Positions 31,676 to 45,113 of a stretch of 64,000 bases of DNA are shown one piece after another. Numbering within the stretch: the stretch's first letter is position 1; every line of letters begins with the position of its first letter. Location: assembly GCA_023362775.1 (NCBI GenBank), contig JALMGJ010000002.1, positions 109,995,981-110,059,980 of the forward strand, in the 5' to 3' direction. The translations under genes were made by a program, and so were the position numbers. The stretch comes from Charina bottae (lineage: Eukaryota; Chordata; Lepidosauria; Squamata; Charinaidae). Under the pieces are notes generated by a model, which worked only from the letters and a program-made list of their open reading frames with translations, was not told the DNA's origin and did no database searches.

Positions 31676-32861
31676 TAATGAGGCACAGGAGTCAACTACT
31701 TTTCCTGCGAAAAATTAAGGAGTTCTTAGCCTGTTCTACTGCACAAGATGGATAAAAAGAAGCTTATTTGAACCTTCCTTCTGCATCCTACCCTTTGTAA
31801 TTTTTAAATTTTTTAAATTAATGGCTATTGAAATGAAACCAGCTTATTAAGAGGTGTGTCCTTGAATCTCTCCTGCTGAGACTTCTAGAACCACTATTGG
31901 TCTGGGAAAAGACTGACACAAGCAAAGCAAAACAACATGGCTATCTCACTTTGCTTTTAGAAGGGGCATGTTGCTTTATGAAGCAGCTTGAAAAGAGCAC
32001 TTCACTTACAGAATAATTGAAGAAAGCCTCCTTTGGAATTGTGGCATCTGCAGCAAACCACAATGATGCCAAACGATCACTCGTGTGCAATGGCATCATC
32101 ATGCAAAAGCTGACCTTATGCACTTCCCTCCCAGTGTTTGACTCAAGTGCATAAGTTGAGCCAGCTGTGTGATGGTGTTGCCATCCATGTTTCATTATTC
32201 ACTCTCCTCCCTGTAGATGCCTATGCTTTTGAAGTTTTGCATAGAAAAAAAGTGTGAATATAAATGAGATATGCAAAATCAAAAACTACTGTATGGAAAA
32301 TTAAGTCTCCCTCCCAATTTAGCATTTAAAAGACAAAGATTTCATATTCAGCTTTTTTTAAAAAAACTCATTTTAGACAGATGTTGGGGAGATTCTATAT
32401 ACACACTAACATGATCACAACCCTTTTTTTTATTGTCCCTTCAGGCATCCTTGTGTAACTAATTGTTCTGCAAAGTACCTTTGCGGCTCGCCTTAAACAG
32501 AAATAAGATGCTTTGTATTCTAAGATGGTGAGGACAATCCAATTACAATTCTTAAGGAGTAAGCTAGGAAATGACCCAGAACAATTTGCAAGGGAACAAC
32601 AAGTTAAAACTTTGTAGCAGCTTAACAGGTCATCTGTAATTATTGAACAAATGTGATCAGGGATCTTCAGAATCCTAAACAGACAATTGTTCCAATTAAA
32701 AACTAGTTATCAACCAAGTTTTATACAGTCAGTCAACACGATAACACAGGTCAGAATCCAGACCTGTGGTAAAGAATGACAGTCCTTTCTGTCCATCTTC
32801 GCTAATGCTTTTCAACCCACTGTCTCTGGTTGTACACAATCCTTGGAATCAAACATCCTGG
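31676..32861. other. Intron 6 sequence, no feature recognised
   Basis: AT-rich, no repeat family recognised. Confidence 0.4.
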
Positions 32862-32869
32862 CTCCATAG

Positions 32870-33037
32870 CAGGGCCGCAACTGGGGGAGGCAAGTGGGTC
32901 ATGTGCTCCAGGAGCCGTGCTGGGGAGCGCCAAAATGATGCCCGGGGGCACCAAAATGACAAAATAACCCATGGGGGGGGGGGGGGGCGCGGAATCCATG
33001 TTTGCCCCGGGTGACACAGACCCTAGTTCCATCCCTG
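32870..33037. mobile_element. hAT-type MITE with perfect 8-bp target duplication and G15 tract
   Basis: CTCCATAG is duplicated exactly at 32862-32869 and 33038-33045. The termini are inverted: CAGGGCCGCAACTGG, and CAGGGATGGAACTAG from the other end. The inside carries a run of 15 G at 32973-32987. Confidence 0.85.
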
Positions 33038-33062
33038 CTCCATAGTAAGGTGTTCCTTAGAA

Positions 33063-33249
33063 CAGGGGTTTTTAAACTTCTTCAGGCTGCAGAATCTGTT
33101 AAAAATTTTTTTTTAACAGAACCCTTGATCAAGAGGCAAAATTCTAGTGGCTGCATTTGGTGATTTTTTCCCCCCTTAATCTTTCACAGAACCCCACCAA
33201 GTTCTCGTGGATCCCTAGGGTTCTATAGAACACTGTTTGAACAACTCTG
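33063..33249. mobile_element. hAT-type MITE, older
   Basis: CAGGGGTTTTTAAAC on the left and CAGAGTTGTTCAAAC from the right form diverged inverted ends. The flanks CCTTAGAA (33055-33062) and CCTTAAAG (33250-33257) match at 6 of 8. It sits 25 bp from the previous MITE. Confidence 0.65.
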
Positions 33250-33342
33250 CCTTAAAGCTGAATTCCCCGAACGGGCTCCAGGTTGTGAATATTCCAAACT
33301 GCTCAGTTTAGACTTAGCAATACAAGATCTATCAAATCAAGG

Positions 33343-33420
33343 GCCATAGAGTCCCCTTCGGGGGAGATAGGGTGGTGACATACATTGAATTATAAATAAA
33401 TATAAATAAATAAATAAATT
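33343..33420 (+). mobile_element. CR1/L3 3'-tail fragment
   Basis: AGAGTCCCCTTCGGGGGAGATAGGGTGGTG followed, after 15 bp, by ATAAATAAATATAAAT repeats. Confidence 0.8.
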
Positions 33421-34689
33421 ATTACTCTTGATTGCAGTGACCTTCTCCCCAAGCACACAGTCTAACTCATTGCTAAAGGTCTTGGTCATTTATTTCCTTA
33501 ACAGTGGAAGAGGGCATTTTCATGGGGTCACATATCCTTAAAGTTGGGCTATTTCAGAGGGCTTCCAAGAATGCCTTCAATATGTAGTTATTTTAAAATG
33601 GGGTGCTCACAAACAAAGGTAAAGCAAAGATGCTTCTCAATATAACATTATGTTTTTCTTTGAAATGTGTGCAGTTTTGAGGTGGGAAGTCATGAAAATT
33701 ATAGCATATTTAAAACACATTTTTTAAAAAGGCAGGCTTACAGAGCAAAGGGTCTGGAATTCTTTCTAACCCCTTTACAAGCAGAGGCTGTAGGAGGTAT
33801 CTATATTTTCTCCTGGGTAATGAAGGAACAGTTTGTATCTTTGTAAGGATGGGTATTTCTGCTCTTCCTCCATGTTGTGACTCTGTGTGTTTGTATGCAG
33901 GTGGGAAACTCAGTTTGGGCTCAAATGACTGGGAAGAAGGAGGGAAGTGAGCTTAAAATGGAGCAGTCACCAACATTCCGAGCCACTGTGCAGCTGCCTC
34001 TCTTGTAGGGATCAATTGAAGGATTTCTTTTCAGGATTCTTTTACCTGCAGCCCCCACCCCACCCTTGGATCTTGCCTTTTCTCAAACTCTTTTCTTTTT
34101 TTTTTCTTTTTTTTTTTGGCTAGCTTCTCTCTTTACGTCAAATTTGTTCAGTTTTTGGAGAGTTATTGTGCTGATGGACAGACAAATGGAGTCCAACCAT
34201 TTTACATAATTTCTTTCAACATTTTGTTGGGGTGGAAAATAAAACCCACTTTTGCTCATATGTGTGAGGTGGCCCCATCAATTTTTCAGCCCTCTGCATA
34301 GCCTTTAGCCACCAAAAGAATGTTCATCCCTGCATTAATCCAGCTGTCCCGAAACAACAGCATGCCCCATACTCAAAAGCTTTTCTCCTAGATAAGGCCT
34401 TCCTACTTTCATTTTTTTTCTTACTTGCTGAGCGAAGCCATGCTAGCTACGTACCTCCTAGCTATGTGTATAAACAGTCATCAAAGTAGTTATTACTAGT
34501 GGATCCATTTAGGTATCACTGGCTTGCCTTCTTGTAATGTTCAGGAAATAAGCAATGTTCCGTTGACCTCCTCTGTTTTATCACCTCTGGGCTAATCAGT
34601 TATGATCTGAGAAGAGGTGGAATTGTACTATGTACTATGTTTCTGATAGACTCACAGAAACAATATTGAATACCCTTACTACCAATGCT
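33421..34689. other. Intron 6 sequence, no feature recognised
   Basis: Contains pyrimidine tracts around 34090-34120; nothing assignable. Confidence 0.4.
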
Positions 34690-34790
34690 TGGACTACTAA
34701 ATTTATTTTATTTTATTTTATTATTTTTTTATTTAATTTATTCCCCGCCCATCTCCCATACAAGGGACTCTGGGCGGGTTACATACAAAT
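34690..34790 (-). mobile_element. CR1/L3 3'-tail fragment
   Basis: ATTTT-rich run followed by CCCCGCCCATCTCCCATACA and GGGACTCTGGGCGGG. Confidence 0.8.
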
Positions 34791-37445
34791 GTATGTACTT
34801 CCACACAACACCATTTCCAATTATCAATCCTTACAAATCATTTTGAAACCATTTTCCCTCCTGTAGTCTCAGAACAGAGAACTGGCAAAAAACACCATGA
34901 GCCAATCAGGGTTCTCCCTCCTGTGGATCAATAGATGAGGACAGAAAAGTCATAAATCGGTGCTCCACCCTGAGGTACTGCAGGTCCTAGTACAACAAAA
35001 ATCCTCTTATCACCACTTCATTAAAAAAAAAAGAAAAGAAAGAAATGGCTAGCACTTCCCCTTCCTGTTTCCACAACATATTGCATGTGGTTGTCTAATT
35101 GTGTTGCAAAATTTAAGAAAGAGCAAAAGGACCTGCAAGACCAGAAAGTTGTGGTACCTCTCTTATATGTAAAAGCATTTTGCTGTCTGTGATGTTGAAG
35201 GAATAGCATACTAACAAGTTTTACTACAGATAACTTTCCCAGGAACTTTAAGCTTGTACTTTGCTTCAATGGAGGATAAGGGGAAGATACATTGTAAACA
35301 CTGAACCCAAGAAGAAAAGGAATTGCTAACATCTCCCCACACAAGGCAGTTGCTAGGATCTGCAAGCAGTCAATTTAGCCCAGATTGAGCCTGGATGCTT
35401 TTTAAAGTGGAATTAAAAGGATTGTGTGAGCTTGCCTGGTCATATGCAAAGAACCCTCTAAGCAGTTTCTATGAAGGAAGCCCTGTGAAGTCATCCGGCC
35501 ATTTTATTTTTCTTTAAGGACCCATGACTTCAGCTGAAGCCAGAGAACTGGGAAGCAGGATGAGGCAAGAGTCACTATCAATGGGTAAGTAGTCTGTCAA
35601 TAAGCTCTGCAAACCTGCAGTGCTGCAGATGAAAACATCACTTGTTTTCCATTTTCAAATGCAACCAACTGAGCCAGAAATAAATAAACGTAGCTGTCAA
35701 ACACACACAATGGGTTGAGAACACAGAAGGCCCGAACTGATTTGGTGCAAACAGCCCATATGGAAATATCATCTGTTATACCACATGCTCGTCTAAGAAA
35801 ACACAGGTCGGTCTTATTCTGCAGCAGCAACATATCTACTACAGTATATCCTAAAATGATAAGCAAGCAGTAATCCTGGTTATTCATCCAGAATGGAAAA
35901 GGTAAAGGGATAGCAACTGTAACTATTTAACCTCCCTAGCAATAATGTGAGATACACAAATTCCATCACGTTAAGTGATAGAGATAATCATACAGCTAAA
36001 AAAGAAAAGAAAAATAGTCATCATTGTATAGCTCCATTCTATGAATTGCTAAACTTCTTCATATAGTTGCCTCACTCATTGGTCTGGTTCAAACATCATA
36101 GGCTACAGTAAATCATAATTTGGTTTGTTTGCTTTTGGGTTAGCATCTTGTGTGAACTCAGCTAACTGCGGCTTATTCAGCATATCACAACCAAGCAACC
36201 AATGAATCACCATCAAGTTCAAATCGACCTGAAGTGTTCACTTGCAGCACTAGTGCAATCCCAAACTGCTTTAGTCAGTCAGTACCTCTTTCTGCCTACA
36301 GCTGAAAACATATATAGGTCTTTTCACAGCTTCCTAATCATAAAGTACTGGACATCGATTACCCCATAAAAGAACTGAACTTTGGAGAAAGGTTCTGTCT
36401 CCTCTGTGATAAAAAGCTGGATGTTGTTGGGGCATGTTCTTGTATACCCTGAGGGATAGTTTCATTATAGCAAGGGGTTCCTTTGGGGTTAACATTCTAA
36501 ACTGCATTCTTAGCTGAATAGTTCATTTGGGTTTGATGAACCCAATCAATTTTAATCATAACCTTCCTAATGAGGAAACCTATAATACTGTTTACTTTTT
36601 CTAAGATCAGGGTCATTAATGGATTAAATCTCACCAAGCTCACCAAAACAAGGAGAGAAAATTATAGGCAACAAGTGATGGTTTGTATTCTTCAGCTGAA
36701 AATCACAGATAGTGTTTACATTTCCCCCCCCCTTTATTTGCCAAGATAAGACTGGCAGTGAAAGGGTTAACCATCTGAATATTTTATTTGGGGAGGGGGG
36801 TTGTCCCTGCTGCTTGGTTTTGTTGTTACTGAATAGAAAGCTACAGAAACATGCAGTTTATTGTGCACAGGTCCAGTCAACCAGAACATCTAGTTATTCA
36901 GAGCACTGGGACACTTTGGGTAGACATGTCTGATTTGAAGCAATTAATATTAAGGGAGTTCTACCTAGAGATGTACAGACATTCAGTTCAGTTCTTCCTC
37001 CAAAGGTATGGATCAACTTGGATAATATCTAAAACTAAATCCAGATTTGGAGTATGCACCGTTCTCATATCCATGAATAAAATGGTACAATCCATTAATG
37101 ACCCAGATGAGCAAAGCCCTGAAAGAGCATGCCATCATCATACAAGAGTCACCTAAACTGGGCAAAAATTCTCAAGATCAGGAAGGAAGACTCTAGCTGA
37201 ATGATAAAACACATGCAGGAAGTCTACATCCAGTCCTTGGCATTTTCACTTAACAGAATTAGATGGTTAATATAGGAAAGTTTCTCCTGCAGATCTTAGA
37301 GTCATAAACAGATGTGCTGGAGTGGGATTGGTGGATCCATGGGAGCCCACTGTTAAATTTGGGGGGAATTATCAGAGCTCCTTATTTTTCTGGACCACCA
37401 TATAAAGACTTTTCTCACCATCTCTCTCCCTTATCTTGGTCTACG

Positions 37446-37476
<31 letters not shown>

Positions 37477-37903
37477 TAAAAAAATCACCCCCTCTCCTGA
37501 ACGGAGAGTCCCTTGTTAACAAAGTGGTAGTACACCCTTAGTCACAACCTGTCAAAGTGGGCAGCTTCAAATACAAATATTCTGAACTGGGAAAAGGGAA
37601 GTATGTTTCCCTATGATACAAGCTGAACCATCCTTTTTTTTTAATCAATAGCTTTTGAATGGTTACAGTCCTTGTCTCTGCAGCTGTCATTTGATTTTAA
37701 CTATTTGCTTTGCTTGAAATATTAAAAAAAACCTTTCATCACATTTTACACAGTAGCATTAAACTTATGAAATGATAAAAATATATTTGACCATGTCGTG
37801 AAGAAGCAATATACTCCTCAAAAGAATTCATTTAATTAAAGCAAGAAAAATATTATATTAAATGCAAGGTAAACCCACAACATACTTATTGCAAGGATTA
37901 TCT
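34791..37903. other. Intron 6 sequence, no gene recognised
   Basis: Long unassigned stretch. 36080-36250 (GGTTCAAACATCATAGGC, TTAGCATCTTGTGTGAA) resembles short squamate DNA-transposon relics but lacks definable ends. A (GT)n(AT)n run lies at 37447-37476. Confidence 0.4.
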
Positions 37904-38733
37904 ATTATTTATTTATTTATTTATTTATTTATATTTATTTATTTATTCATTCATTCATTCATTCATTCATTCATTCATCAAATTTCTATCACCGCCCATC
38001 TCCCTCATCAGGAGGGACTCTGGGCGGTTTACAACAAGATGAACTATTAAAACAAAAACATAAATACAAATAAAATATATAAAATAAGATACAATTATTA
38101 AATCGTTAAAAAGATAAGAATAGAGTCCAAGTGGCAGATGTGGTAAAAAGATCTGATTCCGTCCAAGTATGTGAGGAGCACTCTAAGGCACTAGCCATCC
38201 CCAAGAATGACTATTCCCCTCCCGGCCCCAAGCAAGGTGGCAGAGCCAAGTTTTCAAGTTCTTCCTGAAGGTCTAGAGCGATGGGGCTAACCTCACCTCT
38301 GGGGACAAGATATTGCAAAGGGCAGGTGCTGTTGCAGAGAAGGCACGTCTCCTGGACCCCGCCAGATGGAACTCTCTTGCAGACAGGGTCCGCAGCATGC
38401 CCTCTCTGCATGATCGGGTGGGACGGGATGATGTATTGGGGACGAGGCGGTCCTGCAGGTAACCTGGTCCCATGCCATGTAGGGCTTTAAAGGCTGAATT
38501 GGACCCGGGCTTTAAAGGTTGAATTGGACCTTGAATTGGACCCGGAAGCATACTGGTACCCAGTGCAGCTCACGTAATAGAGGTGTTATGTGTGCCAGTC
38601 TAGGGGTACCAACGATAGCTTGTGCGGCTGCATTCTGGACCAGTTATAGCTTCTGAATACTCCCCAAGGGTAGCCCCATGTAGAGTGTGTTACAGTAGTC
38701 TATGTGAGAGATAACAAGGGCATGAGTGACTGT

Positions 38734-39627
38734 TCAAAGGGCCTCCCGATCCAGGAAAAGGCGTAACTGGCGCACAACACGGAGTTGCACAAAGGCCCTT
38801 CTGGCCATGACTGCCACCTGCTCTTCGAGCAGGAGTAGTGAGTCCAGAAGGATCCCTAGATTCTGCACTGGATCTGTCTGGGGCAGTGCCACCCCATCCA
38901 GAATCAAAGCTGATAATGTCCCAGATACAGAAGAGCCATTAATCCACAGCCACTCTGTCTTACCAGGGTTCAGCTGAAGCCTGTTGGTCCCCATCCAGGC
39001 CCCTACAGCCCCAAGGCACCTAGAGAGGGCAGCCACAATATCACTTACTTCACCTAGGACAGAGATGTATAATTGAGTATCATCAGCATATTGACGATAA
39101 TTCATCCCATGGTGACGGATGATCTCACCCAGAGGTTTCATGTAGATGTTGAAAAGGAGTGGAGAGAGAACCGAACCCTGCGGCAACCAACAAAGGAGGG
39201 GCCAAGGCTCGGACGTCTCGCTCCCTGTCACCACCGATTGGGACCGGCCCTGGAGGAAGGAGGTGAACCAGGACAAAACCACACTGCCCACCTCCAACTC
39301 CCTGAGCTGACCCAAAAGGATATCATGGTCGATGGTATCGAAAGCCGCTGAGAGGTCAAGAAGAGCAAGGATGGATGCACTCCCTCCATCCCACTCCCAC
39401 CAGAGATCATCCATAAGTGCGACCAATGCTGTTCCTGTCCCATATCCGGGCCTGAAACCTGACTGAAAGGGGTCTAGATAATCCATTTCATCCAGAATCC
39501 TCTGGAGCTGCAACGCCACCACTTTCTCAACCACCTTCCCCAAAAAGGGAAGGTAGGAGACTGGATGAGAATTTTCCAGTACAATAGGGTCCAGCGATGG
39601 GTTCTTGAGGAGGGGGTGCACCAACAC
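38734..39627 (-). pseudogene. CR1/L3 reverse transcriptase domain
   Basis: A 297-codon open stretch with RT blocks in order: HPVSYLPFLGKVVEKVVA, DPFQSGFRPGYGT, LLDLSAAFDTIDHDILL, LPQGSVLSPLLFNIYMKPLG, the catalytic YADDTQLYIS, and LNPGKTEWLWI. This is the longest intact frame of the element. The upstream start is broken by a frameshift at about 39640. Confidence 0.92.
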
Positions 39628-40490
39628 CTCCTTGAAGACAGTCGGGAACAGCCCCTCTCACAAGGATGTATTTACCATCGCCTGGACCCAACCACACATC
39701 ACCTCCAGAGCTGCCTTCACCAGCCAGGAGGGACATGGATCTAATTTGCAAGTGGTGGCATTTACAGTCCGGAGGATCCTGTCCACTTCCTCGGGTCCAA
39801 CAGGATCAAACTGTTCCCAGATAACTGGGCAACTACATACCCCAGGTATCTCAAAAGACTCTTTCTCATGTTTCTCCGAGTCCAACTCGGAGCGAATCTG
39901 AGCAATTTTATCCTGCAGATGCCCAGAAAACTCCTCAGCATGACCCTGTAGATGGATTTCCAACCGCCCTTTCCCCAAAAGGGTTCGGGTGATATTGAAT
40001 AGGGCTGCTGGGTGGCATTCTGAGGACGCAATAAGAGCAGAGAAATATTGACATTTTGCCACTCTTACCGCCACAAGGTAAACCCTTAACAGGGGCTCTA
40101 GCTTGTGTTTGGTCATATTCAGTCTTTGCCTTCCTCCAGTGGCACTCTAGACATCTCTTAATCCTCTTCAAAACCCTCAACTCCTCCGTAAACCATGGAG
40201 AGTGTCAGGTTTGATGGGACAAAAGAGGTCGCACAGGCACAATCCTGTTCAAGGCCCTGGCCACCTCCTTATTCCAGGTAGCAGCTAGATCCGTGCAGCA
40301 GATCCGTGGGTATAACCCCCAGCTCCCTCTGAAACACTTCTGGGTCCATCAGTTGCTGGGGGTGGACCAATCGAATAGGTCCTGCCTCCCTGAGGAGGGG
40401 GGTGGCATAGGAGAATCTCGGGGTCACTAGGGCATGATCTGACCATGACAATGGGGATAGGTGTGGCTCTCCCCTCAGATCACATTGCCA

Positions 40491-41161
40491 CTACTCAGAC
40501 AAGAAAACTAAGTCTGGGGTGAAGCCACTGTCTCGAGTTGGGTCCCGAATAATCTGGGAGGGGCCCATGGCTGCCATGGTAGCCATGAACTCCCGAGCTA
40601 CCCCTGAGGCGTGTTCCAGGGACGGCAAGTTGAAGTCCCCCAAAACCATAAGCCTGGGGAACTCCACTGCCAACCCCGAGATGGCCGCCAGCAGCTCAGG
40701 CAGGGATGTTGCTACACAGCAGGGAGGCTGGTAAAACAGCAACACTCACAACTGTTCTCGGAAACCCAACTTGAAAAACAGGGTCTCGCAACTGGCCACT
40801 TGTGGAACATGCCCCTGAAGGCACTAGAGACTCCCAGATGACAACAGCCACCCCACCTCCCCTGCCCTTGAGGTCTCAGCTGGTGCTATACCATAAACCC
40901 AGCTGGGCACATTTCCAAAAGGGGTACCCCTCCTTCAGGGCCCAGCCAGGTCTCAGTAATACATGCCAGGTCTTCCCCCTCCTCCATTATCAAATCCCGT
41001 ACGAGTGGGGCTTTGTTATTGACTGACCTGGTGTTAAGAAGCAGCAGCCAGAGACCAGGGCCCCTATGGATCTGTTGTCCAGGGTCTGGGGCTGAACTCT
41101 GAGGGCCAGAACACGCCACCAGTAATAAACACCGGGGGTTTCTTCCCAAAAGATGGCTCAC
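40491..41161 (-). pseudogene. CR1/L3 AP-type endonuclease domain
   Basis: LLNTRSVNNKAPLVRDLI and LACITETWL (the ETWL box) are at 40960-41050. After frame changes, VLGDFNLP (catalytic Asp/Asn) is at about 40630-40650. This nuclease nicks target DNA to prime reverse transcription. Stops separate the blocks. Confidence 0.85.
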
Positions 41162-41567
41162 CCTCCAGTGCCTGCAATAGCCTCACCGACCCATCACCAC
41201 CTCAATGATGTAACCCACCCTGCAGCCCCCAGAGACTCCTGATCCATTTGCCTCCAGTCCTGGTCCTCCGGAGTCCCTGGTTTGAAATAGGGTTCCCTCC
41301 ATCCACTCATGCATCCCCACACCCTCTCAATCACCCCTAAGGCGATGGTAGGCACTCCAGCACACCAGCTCCAGCTCTCGGCGCCGTCTGGCCCAACCAT
41401 CACCTTTCCATTCACTATGCCCCCCCTTGGCCTCTCTCTCTCTTATACAGCAACAAAAGCCTGGAAATTAAACTCTTAAATAAACAAAGCAATCTGTTCA
41501 TCATTCTATAATGAAAGTTAACACTAATAGTACAATGTATACCTAGATTCCTGGAAATATAGGCAAA

Positions 41568-42115
41568 GTACACACAGTGTGCTTCAGTAGGGTTGAGTGC
41601 TTTATGATCTTGTCTGGGCTCAAAAGCTAAGCAGGATTGGGTCTAGTTAGTACTTGATGGGAGACCATCAGAGAATCCAGGGTGGACTGAGAAATTGAAA
41701 AAAAGTCATAAAGAAGGCAATGAGACTACTTCCATACTGCAAGTGGCTACTACTACCATATGGAAATGGTAAAAGCAAAACTGGTAATGCAAAGGCATAA
41801 AGGTATGGAGAGCTATAATGAATTGTGCTGTATACATTATTTTAGCTTTGCTTCCTCTTTTTTCTCCCCTTATTTTATGCCTTAGGTTTCTTTGTCCTGC
41901 TAATTCACACTCCTTTTCTGTCCTTTGCAGAATACAGTCCACTCCCAAAGAGAATACAGTGATGGGTGTGATATATTGATATACTATATCAATATTATTA
42001 TATATTAATCAATACTATTACAACTTCTACACCATTGCCACAAGCACTGCATGGCTGTGCTGATGTAGTCTTCAAGACTGAAGTTCAACTCAAGGTTATC
42101 TTTATCTTTCACATA
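41568..42115 (+). mobile_element. 5S rRNA-derived SINE, possibly split by an insertion
   Basis: 41590-41690 closely follows 5S rRNA: GATCTTGTCTGGGCTC, AAGCTAAGCAGGATTGGG, AGTTAGTACTTGATGGGAGACC, which includes the 5S internal promoter (A box and C box). The SINE body (GTCATAAAGAAGGCAATGAG) continues to about 41765. A stretch at 42045-42115 ending TTATCTTTATCTTTCAC matches the 3' end of the copy at 47869, so about 280 bp in between may be foreign. Confidence 0.7.
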
Positions 42116-44998
42116 CAGGGTCTTTGTTTGTTTCTTTGAAGGAAAGGAAAGGAAAAGAGAGAGCAAAGAACATTTATACTTTAGTAATTTAGAGTCACTT
42201 TAGTAATTTAGAGTCAGATTTTGGCAATCTGAGTCTTTCAGGAGCTTAAATTGATTTGACAATAGATTTTTACAGCATGCTGTTTCATGCATTCATATAT
42301 ATTATCACAGCTGGTAACAACATTTAAAAATATTAAAGTTATTTTAGCTATATTTTCTTCAAATGCTACCCCCACAAGACAAGACAAAACCAAACAAAAA
42401 AACCCTTGATTTAACTAGAGTGTGATCTGGACTGGTGTGTGACTGAGCATCCAATTATACTGCTTCCTCTTCACCCAGATCTCAATTAAAATTTCTTGAA
42501 ACAGCTGGGACGGGAGAAAAGGCCCTAGCATATTAGCTAAGTAGGTTACCAAAATGCAACATCATAACATAAAGTTGAGAAGCCAGCACCTCCAGTTACT
42601 GTACATTGCATAGGGAGTTCGCTGAGTAATAACCACCTTGGAGGCATCACTGTTTATTATGGAAGATGTAGATATGCCAGAAGCCAATGTCTTTTTATTT
42701 TATGGATTTTTCCCTTTTTAAAAAAACATTTAAGCAGTACCTCTTCATCAGAATGGCCTAGAAACATTCCTGCTGCTTTATTATTGTGAATAAAAATGGG
42801 ACTTTTAGCAATAACCTAAGTCCTCTATAGCAGAGGAGGCAGGAAGGGCAAAGCGGTGCGCATTTGACCTCTTTCTCTGTACATCTGGCTGTACAAATGG
42901 AAGTTCTGTCCAGGCTATCACTGAATCCACATGTATTAGAGAAGAATCTGTCGAAAGAATGCTTTCCCCTTCCTGGATATTAATGTAACATCCTTCAAAT
43001 GTTTCACCACTGGTTTCTAGTGTTCAAGACCAGTAACTAAGGTACGGAAATGCTTCTGAAAGAAGGGAGCTGAAAGATGGAGATTGTAGATATTACCAAA
43101 TGAAACTATTATACAATCACTTTTCCACAATGATATTTGGATATATTAGGCACAATCACACAATCTGTCTATTGCTAGGTGCATGGATCCAGTACCATTC
43201 TCCAGGAAACCACGTTCAGTAAACAATGCTTTGAAATAATTAGGTAAACTGTAGTTTGTTAAGTATGGTTTGACATGGATTCTGAGTCTAAGCCATATAT
43301 AGCATATGGAAATACATGCATTAACATTATTTTAGGAAATTGTATTTCAGTGTAGCGGGCCTGTGCCTTTTTGCTGGAGAGATTGTGGATATTGCATTTG
43401 TTTCAATAGCTTGATGGAAACAGTGGGGGAAAAGTCTGGACTCAAAGAAAGTGGATTGGTGCTGAAGAATGTCAATGCGATAATTGTTCTCATTACTGTT
43501 TTGAATAGCCCTTTGAACTGAAATTTGTAACTGAACAAGAGGCAGTAGATAAGAAAGCCTGTACTGTATATGAACAAGTAGCCCTTTTCTGAAACAGAAG
43601 ACATCAAAGAAGGAGATTTAGACTCTCTGTGCCCAAGCTTGCAATTTATGGGCAGGGAAGAAGATAAAGGGTGAGCTATGGAATTTGGGAGTAAAGTTGG
43701 CAATGTGCATTCCAGATAAAGATGCTCCTAACTGGACCGTAGTAACCTTTAGCTCATTTACATTTTAATTTTTACACCCGTAGGTGGAGATTTTTAGAAA
43801 ACACAGTACATGCTAAGATTATTATGGGATAGTATGTTACATGCAGCACTTTCTACACAGACGCAAGAACAGTAACCAATTAGAAGCTTTTATGGCTAGA
43901 TGGCATTTGTGATAACAACTTCAGAGGTGTATAAAAGTTAATTGCTTGGGTTGCTTGAGGCTCTTTCCCTGCTTTGAAGGGGAGGCCCTCCTTTGCTTGT
44001 AGATCTACAAATAAACGAGATTCTGGCTGAATTCTCAGATCCTGCATGATTATTGGGCTAAATCGTGCTGGATTCAATGAACCTTCCTGCTTTGGGGACT
44101 ACAAGCTAAACTAGGTTCTATAATTTGAGGTCAAGATTATCCATCACAATTTGTTGCTATTATGACTTTCTCCAATAGCAAGCTGCAGTGATGAAATCAC
44201 AGCATATTTTTTTAGTGAAACTACAACAGTTAAATGAAAATCAATAATTAGATTCGGTTGTGATTTCAGTGTAAAGAACAGCATAAACTCTGAGGGAATG
44301 TAATTTTCACACAGCGTCATTAATTCTTAATAGTACCTGATTCTCAGTTCAACCAGAACTAAGAAGGTTGAGGTGTTTTAAATTGTCAACTTCATATAAA
44401 TTATTTTTAATATATATATTTGTTGTAAGTTTTTCTTTAAAAACAATTCAGGACCCAACAGTTTAGGCAAAAATACTTTAATTCATCTCTCCCCCTTTCC
44501 CTGTACACACACAAAACTTGCAGCATAAATTCACTTTATCTTATCCATTACCTTAAAAGCCTTTAAGCAAAACAACAGCGAAAAGCAAGAATCTATTCAG
44601 CACAGAATGCCACCTATCTGAATGAAAAGCATTCAGCATGCAGTCCTAGGCTAATTATTGTTTAAGGATTGACTGACACGCGATCCACTTATAGCTTTTT
44701 ATATAGCTTGAGTAATAAGTTCCTTTGTGACCCAGCTTCTAATAAGACAAGCAGACCCTAATTTACACTTTGCTTCTGTGAAGTTAACTAAATTAACTTC
44801 ACTGTGTCAGCAAAACATATAAAGACAGTAACTCATCTGGTGTAATAAGTGCACTGATTACTTGAAATAGCTTCTCATTTCTATAATTCCAGAGAAACAA
44901 CTCTACAGAATGTGTTGAGACCATAACCTTTTGCCTTAACTTGGATGTGCCTCCTTCCAAAGCTCACTGGTCTTGTGAGTAGAGGCTTGAACATAGTT
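42116..44998. other. Intron 6 sequence, no gene recognised
   Basis: Unassigned. 43150-43290 carries a possible old MITE (TTTGTTAAGTATGGTTTGAC) without clear ends. Confidence 0.4.
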
Positions 44999-45015
44999 CA
45001 CCCACCCACCCACCC

Positions 45016-45056
<41 letters not shown>

Positions 45057-45066
45057 TTTATTTATG

Positions 45067-45110
<44 letters not shown>

Positions 45111-45113
45111 CCA
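44999..45113. repeat. Compound tetranucleotide microsatellite
   Basis: Four different tetranucleotides in succession: (CACC)n, about 4 units; (CTTA)n, about 10; (TTTA)n, about 3; and (GCCT)n, about 12. It ends at CAGCATAC. Confidence 0.95.

Larger units (their letters stand above)
37904..41460 (-). mobile_element. CR1/L3 LINE, near full length, decayed
   Basis: Minus-strand element of about 3.55 kb. The 3' end is the (ATTT)n/(ATTC)n run and terminal hairpin at 37904-38030. Going 5': the post-RT domain (38211-38700, several stops), reverse transcriptase in one long frame (38734-39627), a thumb/linker with frameshifts (39658-40450), endonuclease (40491-41161) and a probable 5' region with ORF 41194-41415. 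Catalytic motifs survive but stops and frameshifts divide the ORF into at least six pieces. Confidence 0.92.

Noticed and set aside
41590..41690. A functional 5S rRNA gene
   Set aside because: It diverges from 5S at many sites, lacks a proper terminator and continues into a SINE body shared with 47869-48120.
44999..45113. CRISPR-like array
   Set aside because: Short tandem tetranucleotides without spacers in a vertebrate intron; it is a microsatellite.
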